Positions 22,218 to 33,716 of a stretch of DNA of 64,000 bases are shown piece by piece (the first letter of the stretch is position 1; every line of letters starts with the position of its first letter). Origin of the DNA: Micractinium sp. NFX-FRZ (Eukaryota; Chlorophyta; Trebouxiophyceae; Chlorellales; Chlorellaceae); the NCBI GenBank assembly GCA_029339195.1, contig CM055506.1, positions 1 to 64,000 of the forward strand. The letters run 5' to 3'. The notes under the pieces were generated by a model. That model made no database searches and was not told the origin of the DNA. It saw nothing but the letters and a program-made list of their open reading frames with translations. The position numbers were made by a program, and so were the translations under genes.

Positions 22218-23705
22218 TTACATACCGTGTGAAATAAGATTGCTTACCGAGCAATGCATGGCATCTAAAAAGGGTTCTGGATAAACACCCATCCAAATTA
22301 TAGAAACCACAAATGGTGCAAGCATCCAAAATTCACGACGTGTTACATCGCTCCATTCATTAATAAAATGAGGTTTTATTACACCGTAAACTAAGCGATT
22401 GCACAACCAAAGAGCATAAGCAGCTCCTAAAACCATTCCTGTAGCTGCTAACATAGCGACAAAACTATTGTTTTGATAAGTTCCTGTTAAAACTAAAAAT
22501 TCACCAATAAAACTACTTGTTCCAGGTAAACTAATATTAGCCATAGTAAAAAACACAAAAAGAAATGCAAAAATTGGCATTGTTCGCCCACACCCAGCAT
22601 AATAACGTAATAAACGAGTTTTATGTCGATCGTATAAGATTCCTATACACAGGAACAATGCTGGAGAAACTAAACCATGACTTAACATTAATAAAAGACT
22701 TCCTTCAATTCCTTGAGTGTTTAAACTAAAAAGACCTAATGTCACAAAATTCATATGTGCTACGGATGAATATGCAATGATTTTTTTCAGATCAATTTGC
22801 CTTAATGTTGTTAAACTCGTATAAATAATTGCTAAAACACTTAAAGTATAAATCAAAGGAGTAAAATAAAAAGTAGCAAATGGGAAAAGAGGAATAGAAA
22901 ATCTTAAAAAACCGTATGTTCCAAGTTTTAAAAGAATTCCAGCTAAAATCACAGATCCTGCAGTAGGCGCTTCAACATGAGCTTCAGGTAACCAGATATG
23001 AACGGGAACCATAGGAACTTTGACTGCAAAACTGGCAAAAAAAGCAAACCATAAAAAAAGTTGACGTGTTTCACTAAAATGAGAACAATAAAGAATTTCT
23101 AAATCGGTTGTTCCCGTTTGAAAATAAATAAGTAGAATTGCTAACAACATAAAAACTGACCCTAAAAGTGTGTAAAGAAAAAATTGATATGCTGCTCGAA
23201 TTTTTCTTTCACGTGATCCCCAGACACCTATAATTACAAACATCGGAATAAGAACACTTTCAAAAAAAACATAAAAAAGAAGCAAATCTAGAACAGAAAA
23301 AACTGCAATCATTAAACTTTCCAAAACTAAGAAAGCTACGCAATATTCTTTAACATAGATTTGAATACTAGTCCAACTCACAAGTATACAAATAGGAATC
23401 AAAAAAGTTGTTAAAAGGATAAAAAAGAGAGAAATCCCGTCAACACCAAAAAGAAAATTTAATGATGAAAATGAATATCCGTTAGTTAATTCATAATCAA
23501 AAGTGGAATGAGTTAATGTTTCAAAAAACTGGAAACGAGCAGTACTGCTATCAAATTCGATCCAAAGGAGGAGAGAAATTAAAAAAGTAAGGAGTGAGGT
23601 ATTTAATGCGATCCTTCTTATTAATTGAATTTTCCAGTTAGGAACAAATAATAAAATCAAAACTCCTAAAAGGGGAAGAAATAAAATTGTAGAAATTAAT
23701 GACAT
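22218..23705 (-). CDS. nad4: NADH dehydrogenase subunit 4
   Basis: Antiporter-like proton-pumping subunit of complex I. 495 aa, the expected length, with about 13-14 hydrophobic segments. Diagnostic parts are the FGVDGISLFFILLTTFLIPI start of the antiporter domain, FESVLIPMFVIIGVWGSRER with its essential Glu, FFASFAVKVPMVPVHIWLPE and AHVEAPTAGSVILAGILLKL (Lys/His/Glu channel residues). The ATG at 23705 gives MSLISTILFLPLLG. It is preceded upstream by nad5 on the same strand. Confidence 0.98.
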   Translation of the reverse strand: MSLISTILFLPLLGVLILLFVPNWKIQLIRRIALNTSLLTFLISLLLWIEFDSSTARFQFFETLTHSTFDYELTNGYSFSSLNFLFGVDGISLFFILLTTFLIPICILVSWTSIQIYVKEYCVAFLVLESLMIAVFSVLDLLLFYVFFESVLIPMFVIIGVWGSRERKIRAAYQFFLYTLLGSVFMLLAILLIYFQTGTTDLEILYCSHFSETRQLFLWFAFFASFAVKVPMVPVHIWLPEAHVEAPTAGSVILAGILLKLGTYGFLRFSIPLFPFATFYFTPLIYTLSVLAIIYTSLTTLRQIDLKKIIAYSSVAHMNFVTLGLFSLNTQGIEGSLLLMLSHGLVSPALFLCIGILYDRHKTRLLRYYAGCGRTMPIFAFLFVFFTMANISLPGTSSFIGEFLVLTGTYQNNSFVAMLAATGMVLGAAYALWLCNRLVYGVIKPHFINEWSDVTRREFWMLAPFVVSIIWMGVYPEPFLDAMHCSVSNLISHGM

Positions 23706-24285
23706 AGTTCTTAAAAAATTATGGAGTGAATTCTAATTTTTTTTCCCTATCTAGTCCCCAATTCTTTTAGAATTGATAAAGAATTGGGGACTAAGCAAGG
23801 CTAAAATTAAAATTAAAAAAGACAGAAGCTTGTCTTTCCTTTCTTTGAAAAAGAAAGGAAGGAGCACCGCAGGTATCATACGAAACGAGTGCAACCAAAG
23901 AGCAAAGTTTTTGATACTGAAGAAAGGAAAAAAATATGATTACACATTATATTTCCGTTACTTTTTCCTCTTTCCTATTTTTGTTCACAAAAAAGGTATT
24001 ACAAAATTTGAAAAATTTTAATTTTTCTGTTGGTCGGTCCTTTTTCGTAAACGAAAAAGGAATTCGTTTACGAAAAAGGAATTCGTTTACGAAAAAGGAA
24101 TTCGTTTACGAAAAAGGAATTCGTTTACGAAAAAGGAATTCGTAAACCAAAAAGGAAGGAGAGGCAATTTTTGAACTGCCGAAGGTTTTTGGGTCCCAGT
24201 CTCATTGAGTCCTATTTTTGAAACAAAAATGGGAATCAAACAAAAATTGGACCGGACACAAATTTCAAGCTTCGAAAACGTCTCC
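23706..24285. repeat. nad5-nad4 spacer with A-module tandem array
   Basis: A hairpin near 23752-23793 (16-bp arms), a B palindrome at about 23838-23858, then an A palindrome (24039-24060) followed by five 19-bp AATTCGTTTACGAAAAAGG units (24061-24155; four exact, the last diverged), and a C palindrome near 24209-24234. Confidence 0.85.
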
Positions 24286-26304
24286 TTAAGATTTTTTTAC
24301 GGAATAATAGTTATAAAGAAGAAAACTTAGCAAATAAACGAAATAAAATCTGTTATCCAAAAGAATTTCTAAAAACTCCCATAAACTAATTACTGTAATG
24401 AGAGTAACAATTCCTAATAACATAACTACAGCATAATGATAAATTAATCCACTTTGTAAACGACTAATATATTGTGCCATATTCATGAAACTATATGCAA
24501 TTCCCGAAGGACCTAAGATTTCAAAACTTCCTTTGTCTAAAGTTTTAAACGAAATCTTGTAACCAAATTTTAGTGCATTTTCTGAAATAAAATCATTATA
24601 CACTTTATCGAAAAACCAACGTTTATTGAAGAAAGTGTAAAGTTGATTTCCTAATTTTGTAAGTTTTATGCGATAACTTGCAAAAACATGAGAAACGTTA
24701 AAAATAAAAGCCATTACGGCACCAACAAAAGTAGAAATTAAAGGTAAAAATTTTTGTGTTTGGGGTATAAATTCTGATTCTAATAAAACACTATTTTTTG
24801 GTAAAACAAAAAGAGCATTTGACCAGAAAGGTGTTCCTAGACCTATCATCATATCTCGAGCTAAATACCCTACAAAAATACTTCCCAATGCTAAAAGCAT
24901 TAAAGGAAATGCCATAATGAATGGCGCATCATGAATTGTTTTTAGAGAAGATTTAAATGTTGCTGTAGGTGTTAAGAATGTAAGGAAAAGAAGTCGAAAA
25001 GAATAATAAGAAGTAAAAAGAACACAGATACTTCCTAAAAGATAAGCAAAATTTCCACTTAAAGTATACTTTGCATAAGCCACTTCTAAAATCACATCTT
25101 TTGAATAAAATCCAGTTAAAAAAGGAAATCCTACTAGAGAGAAACTTCCTATGCACATCATTGCATAAGTAAAAGGAAGAAGTTGAACTATTCCTCCCAT
25201 TTTTCTCATATCCTGTTCATCAGACAATGCATGAATGACAGAACCTGCGCTTAAAAAAAGAAGTGCTTTAAAGAAAGCATGATTCATTAGATGAAACACG
25301 CCCACAGAGTAATGTGATAATCCGCAAACGAAAACCATATAACCTAATTGACTCGCTGTAGAATAAGCAATTACTCTTTTTAAATCATTTTGCACAACAC
25401 CCGTTGTGGCAGCAAAAAAACAAGTCATGGCTCCTAAAAAAGTAACAACTAAAAGAGCTTTAGGAGCGTATTCAAAAAGAGGAGAGCAACGTGCAATCAT
25501 GAAAACTCCCGCTGTTACCATAGTAGCAGCGTGAATTAAGGCAGACACTGGCGTAGGACCTTCCATAGCATCAGGCAACCATGTGTGTAATCCTAATTGA
25601 GCGGATTTACCTACAGCTCCAATAAATAAGAGAATACAAATACAAGTAAGTGCATGAAATTCCACATTACAAAAAACTAAATTTGTTTCTGCTAAATAAG
25701 GAGCACAAGCAAAAACTGGGGCAAAATCTAGTGTTTTAAACACAGAAAATATTGCCATAATACCTAAAGCTAAACCAAAATCACCAACTCGATTGACTAA
25801 CATCGCTTTGATTGAAGCTTTAGAGGCTTGAAGTCGCGTAAACCAAAAATTGATAAGGAGATAAGATGCAAGTCCTACACCTTCCCAACCAAAAAACATT
25901 TGTATAAAATTATCAGCAGTTACCAACATTAACATACAAAACGTAAAAATAGAAAGATAACACATAAAACGTGGTAAATGCGGATCTTGACCCATGTATC
26001 CAATAGAATAAATATGAACTAAACTGCTAATGCTCGTAATTACAATTAACATCACGACAGTTAAACTATCGAAGTAAAAACCCCATGTTGCATCAAATAA
26101 TTCAGAAACAAACCAGGGACTATATTCAATTGTACATGGAGAACCTTGAAGGGCGACTTCAAAAAAAGCAACACAACTTAGAAAGAAACTGCTAACTACA
26201 CTGCCTGTTGTAATTAAAACGGCTCCTCGAAAACCTAGAAATCGACCAAACATTCCTGAAAAGACACTTCCTAATAAAGGTAAAAGAATTATAAGTAAGT
26301 ACAT
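24286..26304 (-). CDS. nad5: NADH dehydrogenase subunit 5
   Basis: The largest antiporter-like subunit of complex I, with the long lateral helix at its C-terminus. 672 aa, full length. Motifs include [40 protein letters not shown] (conserved Glu), [20 protein letters not shown] and [23 protein letters not shown] 26304 gives [20 protein letters not shown]. No intron. It lies upstream of nad4 in the same orientation. Confidence 0.98.
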   Translation of the reverse strand: MYLLIILLPLLGSVFSGMFGRFLGFRGAVLITTGSVVSSFFLSCVAFFEVALQGSPCTIEYSPWFVSELFDATWGFYFDSLTVVMLIVITSISSLVHIYSIGYMGQDPHLPRFMCYLSIFTFCMLMLVTADNFIQMFFGWEGVGLASYLLINFWFTRLQASKASIKAMLVNRVGDFGLALGIMAIFSVFKTLDFAPVFACAPYLAETNLVFCNVEFHALTCICILLFIGAVGKSAQLGLHTWLPDAMEGPTPVSALIHAATMVTAGVFMIARCSPLFEYAPKALLVVTFLGAMTCFFAATTGVVQNDLKRVIAYSTASQLGYMVFVCGLSHYSVGVFHLMNHAFFKALLFLSAGSVIHALSDEQDMRKMGGIVQLLPFTYAMMCIGSFSLVGFPFLTGFYSKDVILEVAYAKYTLSGNFAYLLGSICVLFTSYYSFRLLFLTFLTPTATFKSSLKTIHDAPFIMAFPLMLLALGSIFVGYLARDMMIGLGTPFWSNALFVLPKNSVLLESEFIPQTQKFLPLISTFVGAVMAFIFNVSHVFASYRIKLTKLGNQLYTFFNKRWFFDKVYNDFISENALKFGYKISFKTLDKGSFEILGPSGIAYSFMNMAQYISRLQSGLIYHYAVVMLLGIVTLITVISLWEFLEILLDNRFYFVYLLSFLLYNYYSVKKS

Positions 26305-27438
26305 AATTTTTTTTTTAATTTATAAAAAAGTCAATTTTTTATCTAACTAGCGTTGAGCAACGCCTGGGTGTCAATTCTTTATTGAAACAGAAAAGAAGAG
26401 AAAAAACCGGTTTTGATTTATGAGAAACACTCTTTGAGAAAGGACAAACCAAAAGAAAAACATTCTTGTGCTTTTTTTTAGTTTTGGTTTTCCTTTTCAT
26501 TAAAAAAGAAAAGTCATTGTCCAATTCTTTAAAAATTTCTATCTAGATTCTATTTTGAGAAGGCAAAATCAGCATTTTTTCACCAATTTTTCGAAATTGT
26601 TTTAAGATTGGAACAAACGTTTGTCCCAGCCCAAATATCTCTTCAGTGAAAATCAAAAAATTGTAATTTATTTTAATTTCTCCAAATAATAAAAACATTA
26701 AAATTTTGTTCTATGTTTTTTGAAAAAAAAAAAACAGAAGAAACCAGTCCCATTTAGTCCCATTTTTGTTAAAAAAATGGGAAAGAATCGATACAAAATA
26801 TATCATTTTTTGTGCTGAATTCAAGAAAAACCTTGTTTGCTTTTTCTTTCTTTGAAAAAGAAAGGACGATCCAAAATTCAAATTTTTCAAATTTTTAACA
26901 CTAAGTTACCGGGTTTTTATTAAAGATTGAAGAAATCTTCAACTAAAAAAAAAGATTTCCATAGCAAGATATGGTGTCAAAAATTGAAAACACTATATAC
27001 AGTTTTGGCATTGTTTTTCTAGAATTTACAATTCAAGGAAGCTGGCTCTTTTTCTCTCCCAGAGGAAAAACGACGGTTCTTAAAAGAAAATTCAAGCATT
27101 GTTTTTCTTGACTTTACAATTCAAGTGGTTTCTCTTTTTCTCCTTGAATTAGAACTTTTTTTCTAAAAAAGAGTTCTGTCTTTCCTTTCTTTGTAAAAGA
27201 AAGGACGTCCTTTTTCGTAAACGAAAAAGGACTGACCGACAGACTAGGTTTTTTCTTGAATTTAGAATTTTTTCCCATTTAGTCCCATTTTTAGAACAAA
27301 AATGGGACCGAAATCACCTTTTTTATTTTTCGAGTTTCCAGTTATGAAAAAATCTAAACTGGAATTCACTAAGTTAAAATTTTATGAAAAATTTTTGTTA
27401 GTTGCTCGATTTGCTCTGTATTGTAAAAAATTGGAAAA
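26305..27438. repeat. trnR-nad5 spacer
   Basis: 1.1 kb without a gene: a composite dispersed repeat copy (about 26711-26880), D modules, an exact A palindrome at 27209-27230 and a C stem near 27285-27306. Confidence 0.65.
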
Positions 27439-27512
27439 TGCACTCTGCAGGAGTCGAACCTGCGACCGTCAACTTAGAAGGTTGCTGCTCTATCCAACTG
27501 AGCTAAGAATGC
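27439..27512 (-). tRNA. trnR(ucu): tRNA-Arg (UCU)
   Basis: Acceptor GCATTCT pairs with AGAGTGC, D-arm GCTC..GAGC, anticodon TCT, T-loop TTCGACT, discriminator A. It reads AGA/AGG; CGN codons would need another tRNA outside this window. Confidence 0.95.
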
Positions 27513-27643
27513 AAATTTTGAGTTTCGGAGAAAAAAAGCAGAACACTACTAAGTTGAAATTTTATGATGAGTTCTAGTTTGATAAGAAATTTTTTAGAAT
27601 TTGAGTGTCCAAAATTCAACAAAATCTCAAATACACAAAAAAT

Positions 27644-27730
27644 TGCTCACTATCGGACTTGAACCGATACCCCAGAAAAGACGGGAACAGATTTTAAGTC
27701 TGTCGTGTATACCAATTTCACCAAGTGAGC
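27644..27730 (-). tRNA. trnL(uaa): tRNA-Leu (UAA)
   Basis: 87-nt class II tRNA with a long variable arm. Acceptor GCTCACT/AGTGAGC, anticodon loop CTTAAAA with UAA, T-loop TTCAAGT, discriminator A. Confidence 0.95.
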
Positions 27731-27822
27731 AAAGGACACCATATATAATATATATATATATATATGGTGTCAAAAATTTGAAAAATTCAAAATAGAATTT
27801 TTATTTTATTGAAATTTCATTT

Positions 27823-28401
27823 CTAGTTTTTTTGTGCGTTTAAAACTAAAGAATCTAAAGCATTTTTTATTGCTTTGCTTTGAAAAGTACCTAATTTTGT
27901 AGCTCCTTTTCCTTTTTTAGAAAAAGTAACTAAAACATTTGAAATAATTTTTTCAGAAAGTAAAAATTGTAATCTTTGTTGTATCATTAATTTCGAAAAT
28001 ACAAGCGTCTTTAATTTATTTTGAATTCGAAAACTAAACATATTTTTTAACGCTTTTTCTCCATTACTGTTTAATAGATTTAATTCATTTTTTGTAAATG
28101 TATTTAAAACATTTAGTGCCTTTAATAATCCAGACACCCTTTGATGCTGAGTTAAAAGTTCTTGAAATGAATTTTCTTTAAGAATTAAAAAATTTTGTAA
28201 TTCTTCGCGAATCACTTGGCTTCTCTCATTAAGTGACTCTTTAATTGTATTACCAAAATAGTGTAAAACGAAAAAAAGAAAACAAAAAAAACTCAAGGCT
28301 ACAAGAGTTTCTTCATTATAGATTAAAATATTTTTTGAGCTTAAAACAGCGAATGCTAAAAAAATAAATAAATAAAATCTTAATTTGTCATTGTTAAACA
28401 T
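27823..28401 (-). CDS. atp4: ATP synthase subunit 4 (b subunit)
   Basis: Peripheral-stalk b subunit of F1Fo-ATP synthase (ymf39 type). 192 aa, normal size. A hydrophobic N-terminal part (FYLFIFLAFAVLSSKNILIY, then VALSFFCFLFFVLHYFGNTI) anchors a charged helical stalk starting SLNERSQVIREELQNFLILK. The family is weakly conserved, but the order of two N-terminal helices, the ESLNERS segment and size match algal Atp4. It lies downstream of atp8 on the same strand. Confidence 0.9.
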   Translation of the reverse strand: MFNNDKLRFYLFIFLAFAVLSSKNILIYNEETLVALSFFCFLFFVLHYFGNTIKESLNERSQVIREELQNFLILKENSFQELLTQHQRVSGLLKALNVLNTFTKNELNLLNSNGEKALKNMFSFRIQNKLKTLVFSKLMIQQRLQFLLSEKIISNVLVTFSKKGKGATKLGTFQSKAIKNALDSLVLNAQKN

Positions 28402-28919
28402 AAGTCAAAAAAATTAATAGGGCAAAAAAACAGTCCCAAAAATGATTTTTTGGTGTTTTTCCTTTCTTTTACAAAGAAACGACGTCCTTTTTCGTAAACG
28501 AAAAAGGAAATCAAAAATTGAAAAAATTCTAATTTTTTCAATTTTTGGCATTATTTTTCTTGAATTTACAATTCAAGGAAAAGGTTGTAGAATAAATTAT
28601 ATTACATTTTTTAATCTAGTGGCAAATTCTCTTTTTTGTCATTTGTATTCAGAAAAAAACACAAGTTTTTTGGAAAATTCTCTGCATTGCCAAAAATTGA
28701 AAAAATTAGAATTTTTTCAATTTTTGACATTGATCCAAGAAAAAAAAGAGAATTTCCATTTTTTACTTTCCTTTTTGTAAATGAAAAAGAATAGACATCT
28801 TTTTTTTCAAAGAAAGCAAGAGTTTCAATTATGGAAAAATGGAAGATAAACTAAAATAAAAATAGACTATTTTCTAAAATACGTAGTCTATATCTTGGAA
28901 AATAATTTCAATTTTTTTT
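28402..28919. repeat. atp8-atp4 spacer
   Basis: An exact A palindrome (28486-28507), E palindromes (28511-28549, 28690-28728) and a D module (about 28557-28577). A small stem TAGACTA/TAGTCTA near 28863-28890 lies just after atp8. Confidence 0.7.
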
Positions 28920-29456
28920 TTACTTTTTAGTTTTTTTCAATTTTTTCGTATCTTGTGTTGAATTCGATGATTTCAATCTGGATGAAGGAGCTTGAAGTTT
29001 GCTTTTTAAAGTTTCAAGATTATTAAGCAATATTTTAAACGTTAACCTTTCTGGTAAATTTTTTGAAGCATGATAAAATAAAAGATTTTGTGATAATGAT
29101 GTTTCTCCTAGAGAATGTATATAAGAAGCATTGACATTTAGATAATGTGTTTTATTGATTGATGTTGCATTATTATTTAACCAGTTGGTTGTACGAGAAA
29201 ATAAATTATTAAATAAATTTTTTGATGTTATTAAAGCTTTAGAAACTACTATTTCGTAACTTTCTCGAACTTTTCGATTTTCCTGTTGTAATGAAACCAT
29301 TCCTTCTTGTGAAAATCCCATTTTTTTTTTACGTAACGCTAAAATTCTGCTAATTTTTGGTAAATAGAATTTTAAAATAATATAGTAAAAACCCAGATAA
29401 AAGAAACATAACCAAAAAAATTGTGATAAAAATGTGACTTTGTCTAATTGTGGCAT
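28920..29456 (-). CDS. atp8: ATP synthase subunit 8
   Basis: Membrane subunit of the ATP synthase peripheral stalk (ymf19 type). 178 aa, within the range of algal and plant Atp8. The N-terminus MPQLDKVTFLSQFFWLCFFY is diagnostic, followed by one membrane helix (YLGFYYIILKFYLPKISRIL) and a positively charged, Asn/Ser/Lys-rich tail without known motif. ATG 29456 is the first possible start. It is upstream of atp4. Confidence 0.94.
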   Translation of the reverse strand: MPQLDKVTFLSQFFWLCFFYLGFYYIILKFYLPKISRILALRKKKMGFSQEGMVSLQQENRKVRESYEIVVSKALITSKNLFNNLFSRTTNWLNNNATSINKTHYLNVNASYIHSLGETSLSQNLLFYHASKNLPERLTFKILLNNLETLKSKLQAPSSRLKSSNSTQDTKKLKKTKK

Positions 29457-30709
29457 AATTATTAAAAAGTTGAAAAGAATTTAGTCTTTTTCTAAAAAAT
29501 GTCGAATCAGAAAGAACGTGAGAATCTTTCTAATTTATGAGAAAGAAAGAGTGGATTGTCAAAGAAAGAGTTTACTTTTTCTCATAGAGATGAAAAAACA
29601 CTTTTTTTCTAAAAACAGATTTGTCTAGGTGTCTTTTCGTTAGGCAGTAAATTGTTTTTTTTTCCCAATTCTAGATTTTAAAAATTTTTTCTTACTTTTT
29701 CCTCTCCCTAACTGCCAAAAATTTGAATTTTTCAAATTTTGTAATAAATTTTTGTTAACAAAAATAGGAAAGAACGAATTGGGGTTACAGAGGACCAGAA
29801 TTGTTACTCCACGTTTTTTGTAAAAAACAGGAGGTAAAAAATATCTTTTTTTTTAATAGTATCAAACAGAAAAACTGAAAAAAAATAAAGACATTTTGAA
29901 TCACGGTCAAAAATGTGTTAAATTTTTTCAATTTTTGGCTTCCTCTTTCGTTTACGAAAAAGGACACAAAAAGCTATTTTTTAAAAACTCACTATTTCTC
30001 CTGTTTTTTTTGAAAAAAAAACATTCAACAAAATGTCTCCGATTTTTTTTAATTATGTTTTCTTTAAATTATGCAGAGACATATGAGAATTCGTTTTTGC
30101 TTAGAAATATATTATTAATTTAAACAAATTTTAACAATATGATATAATGTTTTGTTTTTGAATAAACGAAAAAAATACATCAATTAATTAATAAAAGAAA
30201 TTTTTTTTTAATAATTTCTTAATTAGTAATTTTCTCGGCTTTTTTAATGATTCTGATTTTTTTTCAAAGACTCTTTGTTTTTCTTGAATTTACAATTCTT
30301 TCCCATTTTTGTTTCACTAATGGGACCGGACATCGAAACATTTTTCTTTTTTGATTTTAACTAATTTTAAAACAATTGACTTTGTTTTGTTTACGGGTTG
30401 ACTTATTAAAAAAGTGAAAACCAGAAAACCTTTTCTCATAAATCGAAAAAATTTTTATTTTTTGATTTAAAGACTGTTTACTCAAATTAATAATTATTCC
30501 TTGTTTTTTCGAATAGAAACCGATTGGAAAATTTAAAGCAAAGTTTTTTATGTCTATAGGATTGAGTTTTCTGAATTCTAAAAAAAAAAAATACACTTTA
30601 ATTTTCTTTTTAAACTGAGATGAGGAGAAACTTTTTGAATGAATCTAGAATAAATCAAAAATTTTAAATTAGTTGTAATTTTATAAATAAACAAGAAACT
30701 AAAAACTTA
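29457..30709. repeat. trnY-atp8 spacer
   Basis: 1.25 kb without a credible gene. An E-like stem near 29712-29743, A modules near 29940-29965 and a C-like stem near 30297-30325 are visible. Short ORFs here are A/T-rich chance frames. Confidence 0.55.
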
Positions 30710-30792
30710 TGGGAAAGGCAGGATTCGAACCTGCGTAGAATAAATTCAACAGATTTACAGTCTGCCGCTTTTAACCACTCAGCCACTGTCCC
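30710..30792 (-). tRNA. trnY(gua): tRNA-Tyr (GUA)
   Basis: Class II tRNA with a long variable arm. Anticodon GTA in the loop CTGTAAA, T-loop TTCGAAT, discriminator A. The acceptor GGGACAG/CTTTCCC has one C-U mismatch at pair 5-68. Confidence 0.92.
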
Positions 30793-31019
30793 AAAAAAGC
30801 TTTACTGTCTCACCAACTTAAAGACATGACACGCTTTTTTCATTTTATGAAAAAGTGCTTTGGCATTAGTTTATTCTAAAATTAAAGAATTATAGGATTT
30901 TGATTACTGATAAAAGAAAAGAGAAATCGTAACAAAGAACAAAAAAAAATTTATCTAAAAAATACCATTTTTTGGAAACTTTTTTTTTCATGTTTTTGTT
31001 TTCTTGAGGAAAGACATTT
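30793..31019. other. Spacer, nothing recognised
   Basis: A/T-rich spacer between trnY and the large palindrome. Confidence 0.4.
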
Positions 31020-31085
31020 AGTATTCTCTATATAATAAACATTGAAATTTTATAAAATTTCAATGTTTATTATATAGAGAATACT
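31020..31085. promoter_or_regulatory. Perfect 66-bp palindrome, candidate bidirectional promoter
   Basis: Reads identically on both strands for 66 bp (centre TTTATAAA at about 31052/31053). Each arm carries TTATTATATAGAGAATAC pointing outward: the left copy toward trnY/atp8/atp4 (-), the right one toward trnI/cox2 (+). The TATATAGAGA core matches the promoter-like motif found elsewhere. It could also be an origin or a recombination site. Confidence 0.55.
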
Positions 31086-31443
31086 TGAATTAACTTGAAT
31101 TGTTGACTACACATAGTGTCGCAAATTGAAAAAATTCTAATTTTTTCAATTTTCGGCAACAAAAGTGATGTAACAGAATTTTGTTTAGGATAAAAAAATT
31201 TGTATAAAAAGCAACAGAAAAAACAGTGTTTGGCGTCTTTTCTTTGAAAAAAATTCTCATTTTTTTTATTTTTGTCAGTAGCAGCAGTTGAAATTTCTGA
31301 AATTATTTTGCTATTCCTTCTTTTGTAAAATATTTCCCTTAATTTCAATTTTATTTAACAAAATAATTTCAGTTTTGAGCTTGATTTTTTTAAGTAGTGG
31401 CAAAATTTTGACAAAAACTTGAGCTAGAGAGTTTTTTTAGAAT
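31086..31443. other. Spacer before trnI
   Basis: One E palindrome (about 31117-31157) in A/T-rich DNA; no gene. Confidence 0.5.
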
Positions 31444-31517
31444 GGGTAAGTAACTCAGTTGGTTAGAGTATACGCTTGATAAGCGTAAAGTCAGGGGTTC
31501 AAGTCCCTTCTTACCCA
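31444..31517 (+). tRNA. trnI(gau): tRNA-Ile (GAU)
   Basis: Acceptor GGGTAAG/CTTACCC, anticodon GAT in CTTGATAAG, T-loop TTCAAGT, discriminator A. First gene of the plus-strand cox2-cox3-nad7 block. Confidence 0.96.
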
Positions 31518-32493
31518 TGAAATACGACTTTTGCAAAGAATTTTTCATTGTAATTGAAATCTTAATAGAAAACGGCGTCTTTCTTTTTGAAAGAAAAGAC
31601 GTTCTTTTTCGTAAACGAAAAAGAAAGTTAAAAGTGCATGTTTTTTCTTGAATTTTGAATTCAAGAATGTCACATCAGATTTTGATTTGATTGAATTCAT
31701 AAAAATTTGTTTGTAAATTGTGTATGTTTTCCTTCAAAACGTTTCTTTTTGTGGAGAAAAACCAAGACCGTAAAGTTCTTTTTTGTTTTCCAATTTTTAT
31801 AGAATTTCAACTTAAACACAGTTCAAGAAATCAAAAAGAAAAAAGGAGAAAAAAAAAGAGAAACATTTTTTTTTTTCATTCTTTTATTAGGAACAAATTA
31901 GAAAATGAAGATTTTTTTTGAATTTCTGACACTTTTTTGTTTGAATTTACAATTTAAAGATTTTAATTAAAAATATTTTTTTTCCAATTCTATGTCATTT
32001 CTAATAAACTTTTTTTCCATTTAGCTGTCTGATTTGATGTCAAAAATTAAAATTTTTTCATTTTTTGGCATAAGAAGTATTCTTAATAAAATTTGACACC
32101 TCAGTCTTTTTCAATTTTTTTGCGAAACGAACAAGAGGAAAAAAAAATCCTTTAAAAATAAAAAAAGAAGAAGTGCTGAGCAATGGATTAATCATAAGAT
32201 GAAAATAGTTAATTACGATTCTAAATGTTTTCAAATCCGGCGTTTTTCCTTTCTTTTTCAAAGAAAGGGCCAATTTTAAAAATTCTAATTTTTTCAATTT
32301 TTAACTTCCTTTTTCGTAAACGACTAAGGACGTCCTTTCTTTTTCAAAGAAAGGAAAGACTATAGATTGAATCATCAAAGTACAGTCTAAAAATTTTTCT
32401 TTTTTAATTTCTTTTAGATTAGTAAAAAAGCCTAAATGGACGGTAATCTATTTAGAATTGCAAACATTTTCATGATTAACGAAAAAAATATTT
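31518..32493. repeat. trnI-cox2 spacer
   Basis: B and A modules (31578-31625), a D module near 31650, an E-like stem near 32038-32071, and a B-E-A-B compound block at about 32246-32357; no credible gene. Confidence 0.6.
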
Positions 32494-33270
32494 ATGAATT
32501 TCTTTTTATACCTTTTCTTTTTATTGCCTGTTTTTTCTCTAGCAGATGCTCCTGAAGCATGGCAACTAGGTTTTCAAGATCCGGCTACTCCAATTATGCA
32601 AGGAATCATTGACCTACATCACGATATTGTGTTCTTCATGATTTTAATTTTAGTTTTTGTTGTATGGATTCTTTCAAGAACTTTATATCATTTTCATTAT
32701 AAAAAAAACCCTATTCCTGAAAAAATTATTCATGGGACAGCTATTGAAATTGCTTGGACAATTACTCCTAGTTTAATTTTAGTTTTAATTGCTGTTCCCT
32801 CATTTGCTTTGCTTTATAGTTTAGATGAAGTGGTAGATCCTGCTGTTACAATTAAAGCAATTGGACATCAATGGTATTGGTCTTATGAATATTCAGATTA
32901 TAGTCAATCGGATGACCAGAGTATTGCTTTTGATAGTTATATGATTCCTGATGATGATTTAGAACTAGGTCAACTTCGTCTTTTAGAAGTGGATAATCGT
33001 ATGGTTGTTCCAGCAAACACACATCTTCGATTAATCATCACAGCAGCTGATGTTTTACATAGTTGGGCTGTACCTTCATTAGGAGCAAAGTGTGATGCAG
33101 TGCCTGGTAGATTGAATCAAATCCCTCTTTTCATTAAGAGAGAAGGAGTCTTTTATGGCCAATGCAGTGAATTATGTGGAGCAAACCACGCGTTCATGCC
33201 TATTGTAGTTGAAGCTGTTTCTTTAGAAGATTATATTTCTTGGGTTTCTACTAAATTAGAAGAAATCTAA
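32494..33270 (+). CDS. cox2: Cytochrome c oxidase subunit 2
   Basis: Subunit of complex IV carrying the CuA centre that accepts electrons from cytochrome c. 258 aa. A short hydrophobic leader (residues 1-17, ending [10 protein letters not shown]) is followed by two membrane helices and the intermembrane-space domain. The aromatic electron-entry motif [10 protein letters not shown] is at 124-133. CuA ligands His189, Cys223, Glu225, Cys227, His232 and Met235 are present ([16 protein letters not shown]). One continuous gene, unlike the split cox2 of some green algae. cox3 follows. Confidence 0.99.
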   Translation: MNFFLYLFFLLPVFSLADAPEAWQLGFQDPATPIMQGIIDLHHDIVFFMILILVFVVWILSRTLYHFHYKKNPIPEKIIHGTAIEIAWTITPSLILVLIAVPSFALLYSLDEVVDPAVTIKAIGHQWYWSYEYSDYSQSDDQSIAFDSYMIPDDDLELGQLRLLEVDNRMVVPANTHLRLIITAADVLHSWAVPSLGAKCDAVPGRLNQIPLFIKREGVFYGQCSELCGANHAFMPIVVEAVSLEDYISWVSTKLEEI

Positions 33271-33716
33271 CCAACACCGAAAACCTGTTTTTTCAATTTA
33301 ATGTCACTTCACTTTAGTAGGAAGGTGAGGGTTTTGTCATAATAAAAAAAATCTATTTTAGATTTTTCAATGATTCTTTTCTTATGCCAAAAATTGAAAA
33401 AATTCTCATTTTTTCAATTTTTGACTTTTTTTGAAAAAGAAAGGAAAAGAAACAGAAATTTCTTGAGTTTCAGCTTTTTATTTTCAATTCATTTAAATTC
33501 AGAAAACAAATTTTTGATTCTACATTTTTAGTTTTTAACTGGCGCCAAATAAATAATTTGTTTGGCACCGGTTTTAAAGATTTGAAAAATTTAAATTTTT
33601 CAAATTTTAACATCCTTTTTCGTTTACGAAAAAGGATGTCCTTTCTTTGAAAAAGAAAGCCATTGTTTTTCTTGAATTCCAAATTCAAGGCAAAACGTTA
33701 TTAAGAAAATATTTTT
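33271..33716. repeat. cox2-cox3 spacer
   Basis: An E palindrome (about 33385-33424), a TGGCGCCAAATAA/TTGTTTGGCACC stem (about 33540-33570), an A palindrome (about 33613-33634), and B and D modules. Confidence 0.65.

Noticed and set aside
24039..24155. Tandem 19-bp repeats as a CRISPR array
   Set aside because: Units are directly adjacent without spacers and are half-copies of a dispersed palindrome; no cas genes.
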